DNA of 64,000 bases from Agriotes lineatus (GCA_940337035.1 CALNHX010002969.1:1-64000), one strand, 5' to 3'. Counted from the first letter of the stretch, positions 39,806 through 53,183 are shown. Made by a program: numbers and translations. Notes: a model not told the origin generated them from the letters alone.

Positions 39806-42713
39806 TACATCTATGTACAAAATGCTCAGAGCGTGATAGCACATTATGATGAATACGATCATTTTATAACTAGTAAGAAGCCAGCAATAGTATGCTTTAC
39901 TGAGACGCATCTGACAGAAGAAATAAACGATTCTGAAATTAAAATAAAAGAGTATAATAGCGTAAGGCTGGATTCCACAAGCCGCTATACAGGAGGAGTA
40001 CAAATTTACATTAGAAGTGAAATAAACTGTTGTGTAGTTAAAGAATATGTGGAACAAATGAATTATTGGTGTGTTTTTGTCAAAGTGAATATAGGTAAGG
40101 AAACTTTTAATATAGGATGTCTATATCACTCGCCAAGTGGTTCGGATGATAGTTTTTTGGAATTTTTTGAACACATGTGTGACCAATTTTTAGTTATACA
40201 AAAACAAAATGTTATTGTGCTTGGTGATTTTAATATAAATATGGATAAGAGTTGCACATATTCGAATCGGTTAAAAAAATGGTTTGAATAACTATGGACT
40301 AAGACAGCATGTTTTAGAACCTACACATATGGCACATAATGGACAGGAATCGCTTATAGATTTGGTTATAAGTAACCAAAGTACAATAAACTGTGCTGTA
40401 ATGAAACAACCAGTATTCAATAACCACTCATTGATTAGAATAGGTATAAACGCTAAAAGTAAGGAAAACAGTAACAAGCTTAGTTGCCGAAAAAAAATTG
40501 GAAATGTAAATAGTTTTAAAAATTTAGTGAGTAGTATGTATTATAATTATAAACTGAATGATTTAGACAGTAGGTATAATTTGTTTTATAATAATATTCT
40601 TAGTATAATAGACAAAGTAGCACCAAAAATTAGTATTAGTATAAAGGGTAAGTGCAAACCATGGTTTACCCTAGATCTAGTGATTAAAATAAAGACAAGA
40701 GAGCTAAAATATAAGAGATTTGCATTTACAAGAGAGAAAGAAGACCGGGAAGAATATCGATCATACAGGAATGTAGTTGTAGCTGAAATGAGAAACGCTA
40801 AAAGAGAATATTATGAACTAGCTGTAGATCAAAATAAACACTATCCGAAATTAATGTGGAAAACGCTAAAGAGTATAGTCTCTAATTAGCATATGGAGCC
40901 TTATAAACAAATAGAATTTAATGGTACTCTTTATAAGGATATGACTGAAATCGCACAAAAATTTAATAACTACTTTGTTGACAGTATTAATGAAATTACA
41001 CAGAGCATACCAGTGAGGTATGATGCTTTAGAAATGATAAATAGAATCGCCAAATTTCAGGAATTTACATTAATAAGTGTGGAAGAAATAAGAAAAGTAA
41101 TCTTTACTCTACCTAATAAAGGAAGTCCTGATGAAGTTACAATAGAAATTTTTAAAATAGTATTTGTTGAAGTGGCAAACCCCCTAATAAATTTAATTAA
41201 TAATTCACTGGAAAGTGGTGTGGTCCCAAAAAATCTTAAAAAGACCACAATAATAGCTCTGAGAAAAGTATTCAACACTCAAAACGCAGAGCAATTTAGA
41301 CCTGTCAACACGCCTCCTGCCACAGCAAAAATATTACAAAAAATAGTTTATAAACAATTATTAAATTACGTAGTATTGAATGATATCCTTACCAAATATC
41401 AATCGGGGTTTAGACAAAATTATAGTTGCGAAGCTGCGTTTCAATACATATTGAATGACTGGATGAACAATAATGATAATGATCTGGTCACCGTTACTGT
41501 ATTTTTGGACTTCAAAAGAGCTTTCGAGACAATAGATAGAGACAGACTGATAAATAAATTGGAAAATTATGGAATTGGTGGCACAGTACTGCGTTGGTTC
41601 AAGGATTATCTGTCAAATAGACAACAGAATGTTAGATGTGGAGAAATACAGTCGGAGTATGTACAAGTGAACTGTGGAGTACCTCAAGGAAGCATCCTAG
41701 GACCTCTACTGTTCATATTGTATATAAATGACATAGATAATGTAATCAAACATTGTAAGTTTCACCTCTTTGCAGACGATACTATCTTATACATTGCAAG
41801 CACGAATGCAAAGGAAGTACAAAGCAAACTTAATGAAGATCTGGAAAATATAACTAAATGGTTAGAATCAAACAAATTGAAACTTAATACTGATAAAACT
41901 AAGGCAATGACGATAGGCAAAGAAGCACAAAAAACAGAATGGAAAAATGAGGGCTTCAGCATAACAATTGAAGATGTAAATATAGAAATAGTAAATTCTT
42001 TCAAATATTTAGGTATAATAGTAGATGATAAGTTAATTTTTGGTGAACATACAGAGTATACGTGTAAGAAAATATCAAAAAAGTTAGGGGTACTTAATAG
42101 ATCTAGCGATTTTTTAAGTAGATGGGCAAGAGAGGCAGTATATAATTGTATAATTCTACCTCATTTCCATTATGCCGGCACAATACTGTACTTGGCCAGG
42201 AGAGGAGATATAGATAGACTGCAATTATTGCAAAATCGTGCAATGCGAGTTATATTGAAGTGCAATAAATATTTAAGCATAGATTTTATGTTCAAATCAT
42301 TAAATTGGATTAATGTTAAAATTTTGTGAAATGAAAGCTCTTATTTTCATTAATAAGGTTCAAAGCGGCTTAATGCCGGTATATTTTGATACTGTAATAC
42401 AAGAATTTCATCAGTTTCATGAATATGATACAAGAAATAAAAGAAACTTTGTACTACAACATAAAAAATATAAAAAGAGCCAAAATTCAATATTCTTTAA
42501 AGCATTGATAGAATATAACAAGTTACCGCTTGCAGTTAAAAATAGTACAAATGTAAATATGTTCAAATTAAAATTAAGGGAAATATTTTTACAATAGTAT
42601 AATTATAATAGGTGTTAAAAATGAACTGTTTATTTATTTTTATTTTATTTTTTTTTGTGTTTGATGTTTGTATAGCAAGTTTGCTAAATAAAGTTTACAT
42701 TATTATTATACCT
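39806..42713 (+). pseudogene. Jockey-type LINE, ORF2 (endonuclease + reverse transcriptase) and 3' tail
   Basis: The endonuclease part has VCFTETHLTEE (about 39892), TGGVQIYI and VLGDFNINMD (about 40218). A frame change near 40284 leads to the linker (KPWFTLDLVIKIKTRELKYK). After the stop at 40887-40889 the RT runs from 40893: YQSGFRQNYSCEAAFQYI, FLDFKRAFETIDRDRL, CGVPQGSILGPLLFILYIND (about 41672) and catalytic FADDTILYI (about 41769). The last part (from about 42313, shifted) ends in a YDTRNKRNFV block. The 3' end is an ATTATTATTA tail at about 42700. It is nearly full length but has at least three frame breaks. Confidence 0.85.
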
Positions 42714-43574
42714 ATATTCCAGGCGAATGTAAAATGCTAGCGAACAATATAATTATAAAAGAAAAAATTATTTGGCATTTTAGTATAGATTGAAACGTTT
42801 TAAAAAGTTACAATTATATTAATTTAGCTGTTGCAGAAGTTTTGACTTTGCTTTTCATACTTCCGTTCGTAAAATAAAAGCTTTAAAAAATAAGTTACTT
42901 TCATAATTTACATCCTGTATTGTTGAGGGTATAAAATGAAATATTTTACATGATAAATACAAGGCAGACCAGCTTTTACAATACTTGTGAAAACTGTCCA
43001 GATGTATTTAAAGTTCTCTTTGGGAGTTTAACATAAAGATGTATAGGATATTCCTAGATTACAAAATTAACTCATTTTTTAATTATAAATCATTCAATAT
43101 TTATTAATCATGTTTTCTTCCTTATCTTCTTTTGTTCGGTTTACAAAGGCAGACTGTTTTATATGTTATTGTTTCGGTTTATATAGTGCGGGAAATTGTC
43201 ATAGGGTGTACGTCTCTGATGCGTACCTGTTATTTACCCAAAATCAAATTATAAAAACTTAAATATCTTAGATAATAAATACAAAAGCAAGCCTTTGGAA
43301 CTCTGCGGGATTAGGCAGAATACAAGTATGTTTATTGTGTATTAGCTGAAGAGTTAATTAACATCAAATAAAAAGGGAATCTGGCTACAAAAAATCAGTG
43401 AACATGACTTGATAATATGGATAATGGTTTCTACTAAAATGGCAACAAAAAAAGCAGCAAATACATGTGCAGACAGACTGGTCTGAAGCTATATACCCTC
43501 AGAACAATATTGATATAATATTAACTAATAACTGTAGAGCATATAACTTCAGCTGTACATTTTTTTCTACTTAT
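42714..43574. other. AT-rich non-coding stretch
   Basis: No gene, paired repeat or promoter structure recognised. Confidence 0.35.
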
Positions 43575-43893
43575 TAGGTCGGTCGGCTTTGATGATTGTG
43601 TTTAAATGTTTGGATTGTTTGTTGGAAGGTGCACCAAGTTTACGCTTACTTAGGTCTGAAATTGGACTCATTGTGCTACCTTCCAATCACGTATTTGTAT
43701 GTGTTCTTACTTTAACTCATAAACTAGTCTTCAGAGCGAACGACATTTATTGTATCTCAAGGTCGAATGGTTACCTGACTCATTACCGATTTAGTGGACT
43801 GTGGAATAAATTCTGCCTATTCATGGATTCGAACCAAGGACTTGTTTATTGTAAGTCTAGCACTCTTACTTACTGCACCAGTGGTATTTGGAT
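43575..43893 (-). repeat. degenerate tRNA-derived SINE
   Basis: On the minus strand, GGTTCGAATCC (complement of about 43828-43838) is box B, and CCACTGGTGCAGTAAGTAAG (complement of about 43870-43889) resembles box A. A body of about 250 bp follows. The head differs from the three other SINE families here. Less certain because the boxes are imperfect. Confidence 0.45.
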
Positions 43894-44445
43894 GCCTACT
43901 TCAACTGTGACAGGGAGGTGTTGACTATGTGGAAAATCGGAGAGCACTGCTCTGCTCATTGGTAGAAGCTGTGACAGTAAATTGCGTGAAACAAAGCAGA
44001 GGTCAGGTGTGTAGCCCTTTCGCCACCTTCTTGAGAAAAAAGTATGCCTGTCTTTAGCATTGTAGATCAGAGTTAGGTTATTAGATTCGGCCCAATCTAT
44101 AAGGTTGTCTCCATTATCGTCGTTATGTTTATAGCCCCAGGTATGTGGTGGCTATTAAAGTTGCCGATATAGACTATGCGATGGTCTGTTGGTGCTACGT
44201 CAATAACATTTGGAGGCCACTTGGTTGCAGGACGCTTATATATGTTCACAATGAGCAGGTTATTAACTTTGGTGTGCGTGCGTTTCTTGGATGGCTACTA
44301 CGTCAATTGTATTTTTAGTCAGTATTTTTCCGAGGGTTTCACTCTTTGCTCTACTGATACCCTCTATATTAAGTTGGCAAATTCTTAGTCTTGGTCCGAT
44401 ATGCCTCGTCAACTGACGCTTATAAGCACCGTTTGCGGGTTCCAT
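43894..44445 (-). pseudogene. LINE endonuclease fragment
   Basis: The minus frame starts RLRICQLNIEGISRAKSETL and reaches VVAIQETHAHQ, the first two APE endonuclease motifs. In shifted frames come IVYIGNFNSHH (catalytic GDFN with Asp changed to Asn), then NNLTLIYNAKD and DFPHSQHLPV near the end. There is no RT. Its 3' side abuts the SINE at 43893. Confidence 0.6.
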
Positions 44446-44543
44446 GTATCACAGTAGATGTGCACTCACGCTAGCTAGACGCGTTTACCACCGCTCCATT
44501 AAAAGATAGTGTTGTGTTGTTGCTCCAGTTGAAATTACAAAAA

Positions 44544-45017
44544 ATGGTGTTCACACAGTCGCAGAAAGATGATATTGCCGATATTACTAAAGCTGTATTG
44601 GGTGACAAACATTTTCTCCAAAGCATAATAGACACAGTTTCGGATTTAGTGTTAAAGAAGATTAAAGACAAACTGGAAAAATTGTTTAATAAATGTGAAC
44701 ATGTGGAAAAAACAATAAAGCAGATGGAAACCGAAAATGAAGTCCTTAGAAATAACCTTGACGATTTAGAGCAGTATACCAGGTGTAACAGCTTAAGAAT
44801 CTGGGGGGTTAAAGAAGAACGTGGTGAAAACGTGCAGAACCTTGTACTGGAAGTCTGCAACAATAAGTTAGGGTTATCTATCGCCAACACTGATATTGAC
44901 AGATGCCACCGTGTCGGAATGCAAGGTAACAAAAAACCTAGAGCCATAATAGTAAAATTTATAAGTTACTCTAGACGTGCTGCGGTATTTACCTCAAAGA
45001 AAAAATTAAAAGGGTAG
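44544..45017 (+). pseudogene. LINE A ORF1 (coiled coil + RNA-binding block)
   Basis: The ATG at 44544 opens MVFTQSQKDDIADITKAVLG. A coiled coil (about residues 45-85) leads to EQYTRCNSLRIWGVKEERGE and DIDRCHRVGMQGNKKPRAII. It is the same ORF1 type as the captured piece at 13943-14387, but a different family. The frame stops at 45017, earlier than usual for such proteins. Confidence 0.7.
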
Positions 45018-45159
45018 GGAGTCAACAAAAATAATCAAAAACTGCGTCTGAAATCTATGGGGGACCTTGATAAAATTCGTTAGATAGCTATTTAGTGGAG
45101 CAACAAATGTCTAATTAGTTTCTCAATTAGCTCATTTGCATTTATTATATCATTCTTAA

Positions 45160-45731
45160 GCCTGTATGACACGACGCTAAATTTTGTGCAAAATTTACTT
45201 GTAAATTTTCAAATAAATTCACTGATAATTTTTCTTTCAAAAACACAATTTCCTGTTTGCAACGTGCGCTAAATTTGATGTTAAATTTGGCATGCCCACT
45301 TGCGTAGTAGCAAATATTTTAAGTGGAAACAGTACCCTCTAGAGGGTATTGGTTGAAGTATGTGTTTGTTTTCATGTTATTTGTCGTTTGTTAGCTATTT
45401 TCTGAGGTTAGGTTAAGGCATTTATCTTAGAGACCCTTAAATGTATCTTAGATAGACATTAAACACGTGGTTAAACAATGCTAATAAAATGCAGGTTATG
45501 TTTATGTTTACATTCCGCGTCATTCGCTGCAGTTTAGTCTGATTACGATACTTCTGCGCATTTTTACAAGCATATTTACCAGGAAATTTAGAACAAGTTC
45601 TAAATAATTTATATGAAAATTCAGCGCAAAATTTAGCAGCCTATTTTCTGTATGCAACGGTGCTTAATATTTTTATGAAAATTTACAAGTAAATTTTGCA
45701 TAAAATTTAGCGTCGTGTCATACAGGCTTTA
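45160..45731. mobile_element. MITE with about 50-bp inverted repeats in LINE A
   Basis: AAGCCTGTATGACACGACGC at the left is mirrored by GCGTCGTGTCATACAGGCTT at the right. The match goes on through TAAATTTT-TGCAAAATTTA. It lies between ORF1 and ORF2 of LINE A. The target duplication is unclear (TTA-rich). No coding capacity. Confidence 0.75.
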
Positions 45732-46039
45732 GTTAGTTTCCTATTTTTATTTGTAATCAAAACAAAACAAAAAATTAGTTCTGTTAATTATAAACTAAGT
45801 TTTATTCTACTTTCGTTTAAATTTATATTTAATTACTTATTTACGAATTCTTATAGTATCTATATTAATTGTAGTTTTTTCTAATTTCTAATTTTAAAAT
45901 TATTATTTTTAAGTTCTACACAACTGTCATATCGGAGCCTAGGTAACTTGCCCACCATAAACATTCTCTGCTACGAAAGAATGAGAGATAACTATTTACT
46001 ATCAAACTGTTTGAGGTTTACGGACGAAAACATATTTAT

Positions 46040-49000
46040 TTCTGCAAAATGTAGCAGCTGTCGAGTATGACATTATTGCTTTAACAGAATCTGGTTTAGA
46101 TGATGGTATTTATGATAGTGAAATATTTGATTCACGATATGTTATATACAGTTGTGATAGAGATAAAGCTTATGCAAATAAAACTCGAGGCGGTGGAGTG
46201 GTAATTGCTATAAATAAGAAATATAAATCAAAACTAATACTGACAAACTTTAGGCTGGAGTTAGTAATTGTTGAGTGTGATATCTATGGCACAAATTTCA
46301 TATTATGTAATTCTTATCTTGCGCTACGCTCGCCACTAGAGATATACAATCAACTTTTTGACATTTTAGAAAATAATGAAATGTATTTAGGCAAAAATCT
46401 AATTATGATGGGTGATTATAATAGTCCTGAGATCAAAGGAATTCATACCAATCTTGCAAGTGGTAATCATTTATCAGCACGGCTTTGTGAATTCATAAAT
46501 ATTCTAAATGCTAAAGAATATAACAATATTTTGAACTCAGAGGGTAAAACTTTGGATCTAGTCATAAGTAATAATTAAATGTGGTACAAGAAATGGTGAC
46601 ACTTGTGCCAATTGATCGTGATTATCACCCATCCTTACATATTAGTCATAAAATTTTTCATTCAGAAATTGACAATTCCAATATTAATAATCTTCAGAAT
46701 AATTACAATTTTAAGAGAGCAAATTTCTTGTTAATGTACACTCTATTGAATAATATGGATTGAAATGATTTAAAAAGTTATATGCAATAATGGACCAATG
46801 CATTCCTAAAATTACTAAGACTAAATCTACAAATTATCCCTGCTGGTTTAGCAAAAGTATCATTACTGACTTAAAGCAAAAAAAATATCACCATAAAAAT
46901 AAAAATAAATCTGCTTTTCACTTACAGGAATTTAAGAGGTTGAGAGCAGTGTGCAAAAGAAATAAAAAGGTTGCTTATAAAAATTACATTACATTTGTTG
47001 AAAATGAAATAGTAAGTAATGTTAATGGATTTTGGAATTTTGTTAAAGATAAAAAACAAATGAAAGGCTCACAGCAAAATTATCGCTATCAAGGTATTGA
47101 GATTGTAGATAGGGGTGAAGTTGCAAATAAATTCGCTACTTACTTCAGTTCTGTTTACAAATCATCATCCAATTATGATATGCCTAATCTTATATAATAT
47201 GCCCCCTCCATAAGAAAAGCAACCAACTAGATTGTACGAACTATAGAGGCATTACTTTGTTAAACACATCATATAAGATCTTCTCAAATATATTATATCA
47301 AAGACTACTGCCCTATGTTGAAAAACTTGGAAACTATCAATGCGGCTTTCGAAAAAATAAGTCCACAACAGATCAAATATTCTCCTTACGACAAATAATT
47401 GAAAAAACTACTGAATACAGCATAAATGCATACCACATGTTCGTGGACTTCAAGGCGGCATACAACAGTGTAATAACAGCCAAAGTGTATAAGGCTATGA
47501 CTGAAATGGGGATACCAAAAAAGCTGATAAACCTTGTTAGAGCATCACTAGCAAAAGTTCAATGCGTAGTTAAGATACAGCATGACGTGTCGGAGCTATT
47601 CCAGACATTTAAAGGATTAAGACAGAGTGATGCGTTGGCATGCTTACTCTTTAATATACCACTAGAGAAGGTAGTGCACGACTCTCACATTAACACCACG
47701 GGAACAATATACACAAGATTCGTACAGATCCTAGTCTATGCGGACGATATCGACATAATAGCGAGAGGCATCACAGATAATAAGGAGGCTTTTATTAACT
47801 TGGAACAGGCCGCAAATAGCGTGGGACTCCAAATCAATGAGCAGAAAACAAAATTTATGACGATACCAAGATCAGAAGCGCGCCGTAATAGAATAGAACA
47901 AAATATCACAATAGATGATTACAACGTAAAAGCTGTACGGCAATTTGTGTACCTGGGTTCCATGATGAGTGATAAATCTAACACTAGCTTGGAGATTAAC
48001 AAAAGAATTATACAGGCAAACATATGCTACTATGCCATCAGGAAACAACTCAGCTCTCATATACTCAGCCGCAAGTCCAATATAATACTCTACAAAACGT
48101 TAATAAGACCTGTTCTAACTTATGGGTCTGAAATTTGGCCAATGACCAAATCTGATGAGTCAAGTTTACGAGTATTTGAAAGAAAAATCATAAGGAAAAT
48201 CTATGGCTCCATCTTAGAAGATAACATGGCGAAGAAGATACAACCACGAACTATACCAACTATTTAATTAAAGCAATTAAAGTTGGAAGACTAAGGTGGA
48301 CAGGACATGTGATGCGGATGGAGGACACTCAATCAACCAAGAAGGTGTTAATGGGCAAGCCATAGGGGAAACGGAAAGTCGGAAGACCTAAGCTACGATG
48401 GCTAGATGCAGTGGAAGGAGAGCAAAGGCGCAGGACAGAGACCCCTGGCGAACCCTTCTTGAAGTGGCCAGGGCCCACCCAGGGTTGTAGTGCCAAAGAT
48501 GATAATGATGATGATCTTATATTACAAGCTAATCAACATTTTTACAGTCTATTAAATGTTAAATCGTTTACATTGCAAGATATTGATAAAACCTTAAAGT
48601 AATTAAATCCAAAAAAATCAAGTGGTCCCGATCAGATACCTCCTTACATCTATAAAGCGTGTCACGAATTGTTTACATACCCTCTCTACATACTTTTTAA
48701 TTTGGTACTAAAAACTAGTATCTTTCCTGAACAATGCAAATTAACGCAAGTGACCCCTGTACATAAATCTGGCAACAAATCTGATTTAGAAAATTATAGA
48801 CCGATGTCCTTAGTTCTGTTCCAGCTAAAAATTTTGAAGTCTATTGTATGTATCAACAACTATCATCTCATGTCAAACTGTGGGTTAGTGCCCTTTATGA
48901 AAGGGCGTTCAGTTGAAAGTAACTTGATATCTTTTGTAAATTATACAAGTGAAGCAATGGATGAGGGAGCACACGTTGATACAATATATACTGATTTTGC

Positions 49001-50220
49001 CAAGGCTTTCGATAAAGTAAAACATGATTTTTTAATAACAAAGCTTTACTCTGTTGGTTGTAGCGTACAGCTAACCACTCTATTGAAAAACTATTTAACG
49101 GATAGGTTTCAGTGCGTTAGAATTAACGGAGGGTTGTCGCATAGGTACTCGACTCGCTCGGGTGTACCACAAGGTAGCAACCTGGGACCATTACTATTTC
49201 TGATCTTTATTAATGATTTGCCTAGCGTAATACAATACTCTAAAGCTCGACTATTCGCAGACGATCTGCAAATTTAAAAAAAAATGACTCACTAGATGAT
49301 TCTAAGTTATTGCAACAAGATATCTGTGCAATTTCAAGATGGGAGTATGGAAAACGAATTGTTGTTTAATATTAATAAATGTAAAATTATGTCATTTACT
49401 TTAAAGAACAATAAAATAGCTGTCGATTACATAATTAACAACTCGATCTTAGAACTTGTTGAAAACATTAGAGACTTGGGCGTGATTTTCACGTCAACTT
49501 TGAGTTTGGATGACCATATTAAAATGCTTGTAAATATGTCATTGAAAAATCTTGGGTTCTTAACACGCACGACCTATGAATTTACAAGCATAAAACCAAT
49601 ACAAGTACTGTATAATGCGATAATACGTTCTAAATTAGAATTCGCCTCTAATGTCTGAATTCCGGCTGCAGTAGTACACAAACAAAAAGTTGAAACAGTA
49701 CAAAATAAATATATTAAGTATTTATGTTTTAAGAAATATAATCGTTATCCACTCTACCATGAATATCAAAATATGCGGGGTCAGTTTCGAATTTTCAGAT
49801 TAAGCTATAGAAGGGAAATGGCGTCGATATTTTTCATACATAAGTTATTAAACAACAGAATGGACTGTCCCACATTGCTGCCCTTGATTACGCTTTATAT
49901 TCCTGCATTAAGGTGTAGACCTCGCCCATTCCTTTATTTGCCATATTGTAGAACCGAATTAAGAAAGAATTCGCCTATAATTAATATGACTTATATAACT
50001 AACAAAATTATAATAACGTCGGATATCAATATTTTTGAAATGTCATTCAAAACTTTAAAAACCCAAATACTGAAGTTTATGATGCAGAAAATAACATTGG
50101 TGAGTGAGATTACTTCCGTTCTGATTGACGGTATCTATTCCATTTTATTATATATATATTGCTATGACACACCTTTTAAATGCCAAGCATGTATTTCGTT
50201 AGATAATCAACCATTAATTA
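46040..50220 (+). pseudogene. LINE A ORF2 (endonuclease + RT), interrupted by LINE B
   Basis: Endonuclease: YDIIALTESGLDDG (about 46068), RGGGVVIAI (about 46186), IMMGDYNSPE (about 46405) and LDLVISNN. A linker with CWFSKSIITDLKQKKY follows. At 47187-47195 another LINE is inserted, and the frame resumes at about 48516 with LQANQHFYSLLNV. RT motifs are SSGPDQIPPYI, YTDFAKAFDKVKHDF, SGVPQGSNLGPLLFLIFIND and FADDLQI (about 49255). The C-terminal part continues to about 50100 in three frames. Many frame breaks; dead copy. Confidence 0.8.
47196..48513 (+). pseudogene. LINE B, 5'-truncated RT inserted in LINE A, TSD ATCTTATAT
   Basis: It starts inside the RT (NYRGITLLNTSYKIFSNILY) and carries GFRKNKSTTDQIFSLRQIIE, FVDFKAAYNSV and the catalytic YADDIDIIARG (about 47738). 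Its 3' part has GRPKLRWLDAVEGE and ends in a GATGATGAT tail. The flanks repeat ATCTTATAT (47187-47195 and 48514-48522). The RT core GLRQGDA has become GLRQSDA. The C-terminus resembles RTE-related LINEs. Confidence 0.85.
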
Positions 50221-50229
50221 TGTTATAGC

Positions 50230-51330
50230 TTACCAAGTAAACTATGCCTTGACTCTTTGAATTAATTAAATATCACAATGATATTTACTTTTTTATGGAG
50301 AACTCTTATTTTTCAGGGCTGGGTTCATCAAATCTAGTCTGCTACTTTTTGAAGCATTAAAAATTGTAACCTTGAATTCTCTGACTATCAATGACGCTAA
50401 ATGTCAAACTTGACTTTCAAATTAATTCAACAAGGTGTACTGACAAATGTATCTCACATTGACATTTACTACCATTCAAATACGTTATGCAATTATTAAC
50501 CTCAGTTTATGTCACTTGCTTTCAAAATTGATAGTTATTCAACATTTATTTATTAACTTATCTTAACAAACCTGTATTAGTTGCTTATGTCCTCACCAAA
50601 AACAACACTCACCACTGTATTCCGTATCGAACAAACCACAGCATTCAGCAACAGCAAACCCCTTTTTGACCTGTCAAACTGACGTCAGCTCTAAAATCCA
50701 GTCCTGACTCGTTCTAGATATCACTATTCCTCCTAGCTGCTACTGCTCTTTCTGGATACAACCATCACAGCTATCAGCAACCCCTAGATATCCTCGTCAC
50801 ACGATCTGTTATCCTGGTAAGTTTGTCTCCTTTGATTGATTCCAATTATAACTTTGTCCCATTTATTTTCAGATACTCAAACGTCGCAAGCACCATGCAC
50901 CAAGTATCCAAATTAATTAATGTATTGTTGTATTTATAAACCTCGCGTTTGTAGTTATTGAATGCTTAATAAAAATTTAGTTAAAACATATAGTGCTGTG
51001 GCGTCGGAGTTCGTAAATATACTACCATAACATTCTTAAAGCCAAGGTGCTAACACAAGAACAAAGAAGGTGTCTGTTTTTACGAGATTGATATGCGGAA
51101 GTTGCCGAATCGGATAAACTGAAAAATGTCGGGTGGTACACACGGTTCTTTTATCGCTCTGTTTTGTATTATAAAATTCTGCTGTTTAAGACTCCACTTC
51201 CTACCATTTGTTAGTGCTGGAATGTGTATAAGATTGGCTAAAACTACATCAAACTTTTCACTTGCTAACTGAAGAATATTTTTTACTAATATATATTGCT
51301 GTTCGATATTTGACAAGGCCCAGTTTGGCA
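50230..51330. other. non-coding stretch, nothing firm
   Basis: CTGGTAAGTTTG (about 50814) with TTTTCAG (about 50867) could be an intron, and AATAAA occurs near 50969, but no coding exon is recognised around them. The minus frame at 51080-51337 has no family signal. Confidence 0.35.
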
Positions 51331-51494
51331 GCTGCATTACAAGTTTTCTGCCTGTCTGTCTGTCTGTCAGCAGTGCTTTCGAGCCTATATTAAAACAATC
51401 GAATCTAAAATTTGGGTCTTACGTAAAAGAACACAATATGCAATTAAATGGTACTGTTGCTAATAGCGGTATAAAATTTTTTTAACTCAGTTTA
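51331..51494 (+). repeat. direct repeat, copy 1 (with CTGT run)
   Basis: GCTGCATTACAAGTTTTCTG…TTTAACTCAGTTTA is about 90 percent identical to 52247-52409 and includes a (TGTC)n run. The 0.9 kb spacing and the Polinton-integrase relic between the copies suggest one larger decayed element. Confidence 0.75.
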
Positions 51495-51729
51495 CACTCC
51501 GAACTGTAACCTGTAAATCTCTACAGCATAATAATATTTCTTTAGGCACTTGCTTATTGCTATAGTGAGGGATGCCAGCAAAAAGCGAAATAAGTAACTA
51601 TCAGCTCAATGTCGAGACTGTGTATTTAATAAAGTACGGGAAAAAACACGTAATATTTACTTTGGTTACAAACAATGTTGAGGATTTCTCTCAATGTCTC
51701 TAAGACCCCAACACTTTTGTATTATGTTA

Positions 51730-51925
51730 AATACTGTCTACCGCATAAACAGCCCTCCAGTGGGATGGAACACATTACCTATCTACTAAAAGATGCTTCC
51801 AATCGGCCTATTCGAGGTTGTTTCTACGATCTTGAGTTTCAAAAAGTTAAATATCCAGCCATACATCTCGTTGAACGCGTAACAAAACAAAAACCTAACA
51901 AGGTATTTAAAATGATTTGGATTTT
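51730..51925 (+). pseudogene. fossil Polinton integrase C-terminus
   Basis: The frame reads ITYLLKDASNRPIRGCFYDL then EFQKVKYPAIHLVERVTKQK. It aligns residue by residue with the C-terminus of the integrase at 30055-30930 (RTYILEDENGEEIKGAFYEY, ELQKTKHPSIFLVEKV). Identity is moderate, so it comes from a different, older Polinton. No other Polinton gene was recognised next to it. Confidence 0.75.
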
Positions 51926-52246
51926 CATATTTTGAGTGTTGCATTTTTTAGCTGGAAATAATTCGATATATACTATTAGACCACAATGACTCCATACAAC
52001 TAATTCGGTTTATTTTTTGCAACCTTGCACATTTCTCAAACAATGGCTTCATTGTTTAATTGCGCAGAAGTAAGACAGGCAGGCAGGCAGGTTTTGAAAA
52101 GTCTGACATTTCCAGACGATGAGTCACATCCTGTTGAGCCTGGATAAGCGTAGAAATCTTGTAAAATTTCAAAATTAGACATTTAGCTTCAAAATTCATC
52201 GTGGGAATCTTTCAAAATTAAGACTTTTAACCCCAAAATTCATCGT

Positions 52247-52409
52247 GCTGCATTACAAGTTTTCTGCCTGCCTGTCTGTCTGTCAGCTGTACTTTCGAAC
52301 CTATATTAAAACAATGGAATCTACAATTTGGGTCTTACGTAAAAGAAAACAATATGCAATTAAATAGTACTGTTGCTAATAGCTGTATAGAAATTTTTAA
52401 CTCAGTTTA
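52247..52409 (+). repeat. direct repeat, copy 2
   Basis: Second copy of the unit at 51331-51494. Just before it, CAAAATTCATCGTG occurs twice (about 52190 and 52236). Confidence 0.7.
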
Positions 52410-52649
52410 TATACCTTAGTACAAAGTCCCTTCCGTAAGAAGTTACAGGACCTTGAAGTTAAATTTTTTATCTTTTTGTTAATGTCCACAAATGTAGAGA
52501 TATCGATTTGAATTTTGGTACACATGCTTACTATAATGTACCGCACTAATAGGAAAAATTTCATAAACTAGACTTGACTGTAAGGGACACTTTACCTATC
52601 TTTCAAAACTTTGTTAGCTCTAACTTCGTTATCTGTAACATCTTTTAAA
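52410..52649. other. short non-coding stretch
   Basis: No signal recognised. Confidence 0.3.
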
Positions 52650-53175
52650 ATTTTAGGTTATTATCTGAAAAAGAATTAAAATACACAAAAATAATGTACT
52701 CTTTAGTTCATAAGCGTAAGAGCAACCATTTACCTTAAAATACTCATCAAAGGTTTCTGGTTATCATTAAGACGTGCAATTATCAAGTAGCCATGATTAC
52801 AAAACCAATGGGTAATGATTGTGATCTAGTAAACAACAATAAGAAATCAATTAATGACGTTGGGGACATAATTTTTTTGTCTTTTGTTCTTACAAAAATA
52901 CTGCGACATAATGAACATTTCAGCATTGGAGAATTCGTTATGTAGCGGCATTTTTTTAAACATAAAAGAAAAAATTCACTAATGTCAATAATTGATTTAT
53001 CATTGTTTTTTACTAGATGATCATTGTTTTGTGATCATGGCTACTTGGTAATTGCACGTCTTAATGACAACCAAAAACCTTTGATGGGCAAGGTAAACGG
53101 TTGCTTTTAGCTTTAAAAACTAAGAATACATTATTTTTGTGCTTTTTAATTCTCTTTCAGATATTAACCTAGAAT
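52650..53175. mobile_element. fold-back MITE, about 0.5 kb
   Basis: TTTTAAAATTTTAGGTTATT at the left is mirrored by AATATTAACCTAGAATTTTAAAA-type sequence at the right. The arms are about 150 bp and include GACGTGCAATTATCAAGTAG and its inverse. It abuts the first recognised transposase exon of the ISL2EU-like element at 53184 and may have displaced the 5' exons. Confidence 0.7.
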
Positions 53176-53183
53176 TTTAAAAA

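Noticed and set aside
50570..51030. Solo LTR (TGT...ACA with AATAAA)
   Set aside because: No matching 4-6 bp target duplication and no second copy; the ends are too common by chance.
51080..51337. 85-codon minus-strand ORF as a Polinton gene
   Set aside because: No recognised family motif; only its nearness to the integrase relic suggested it.
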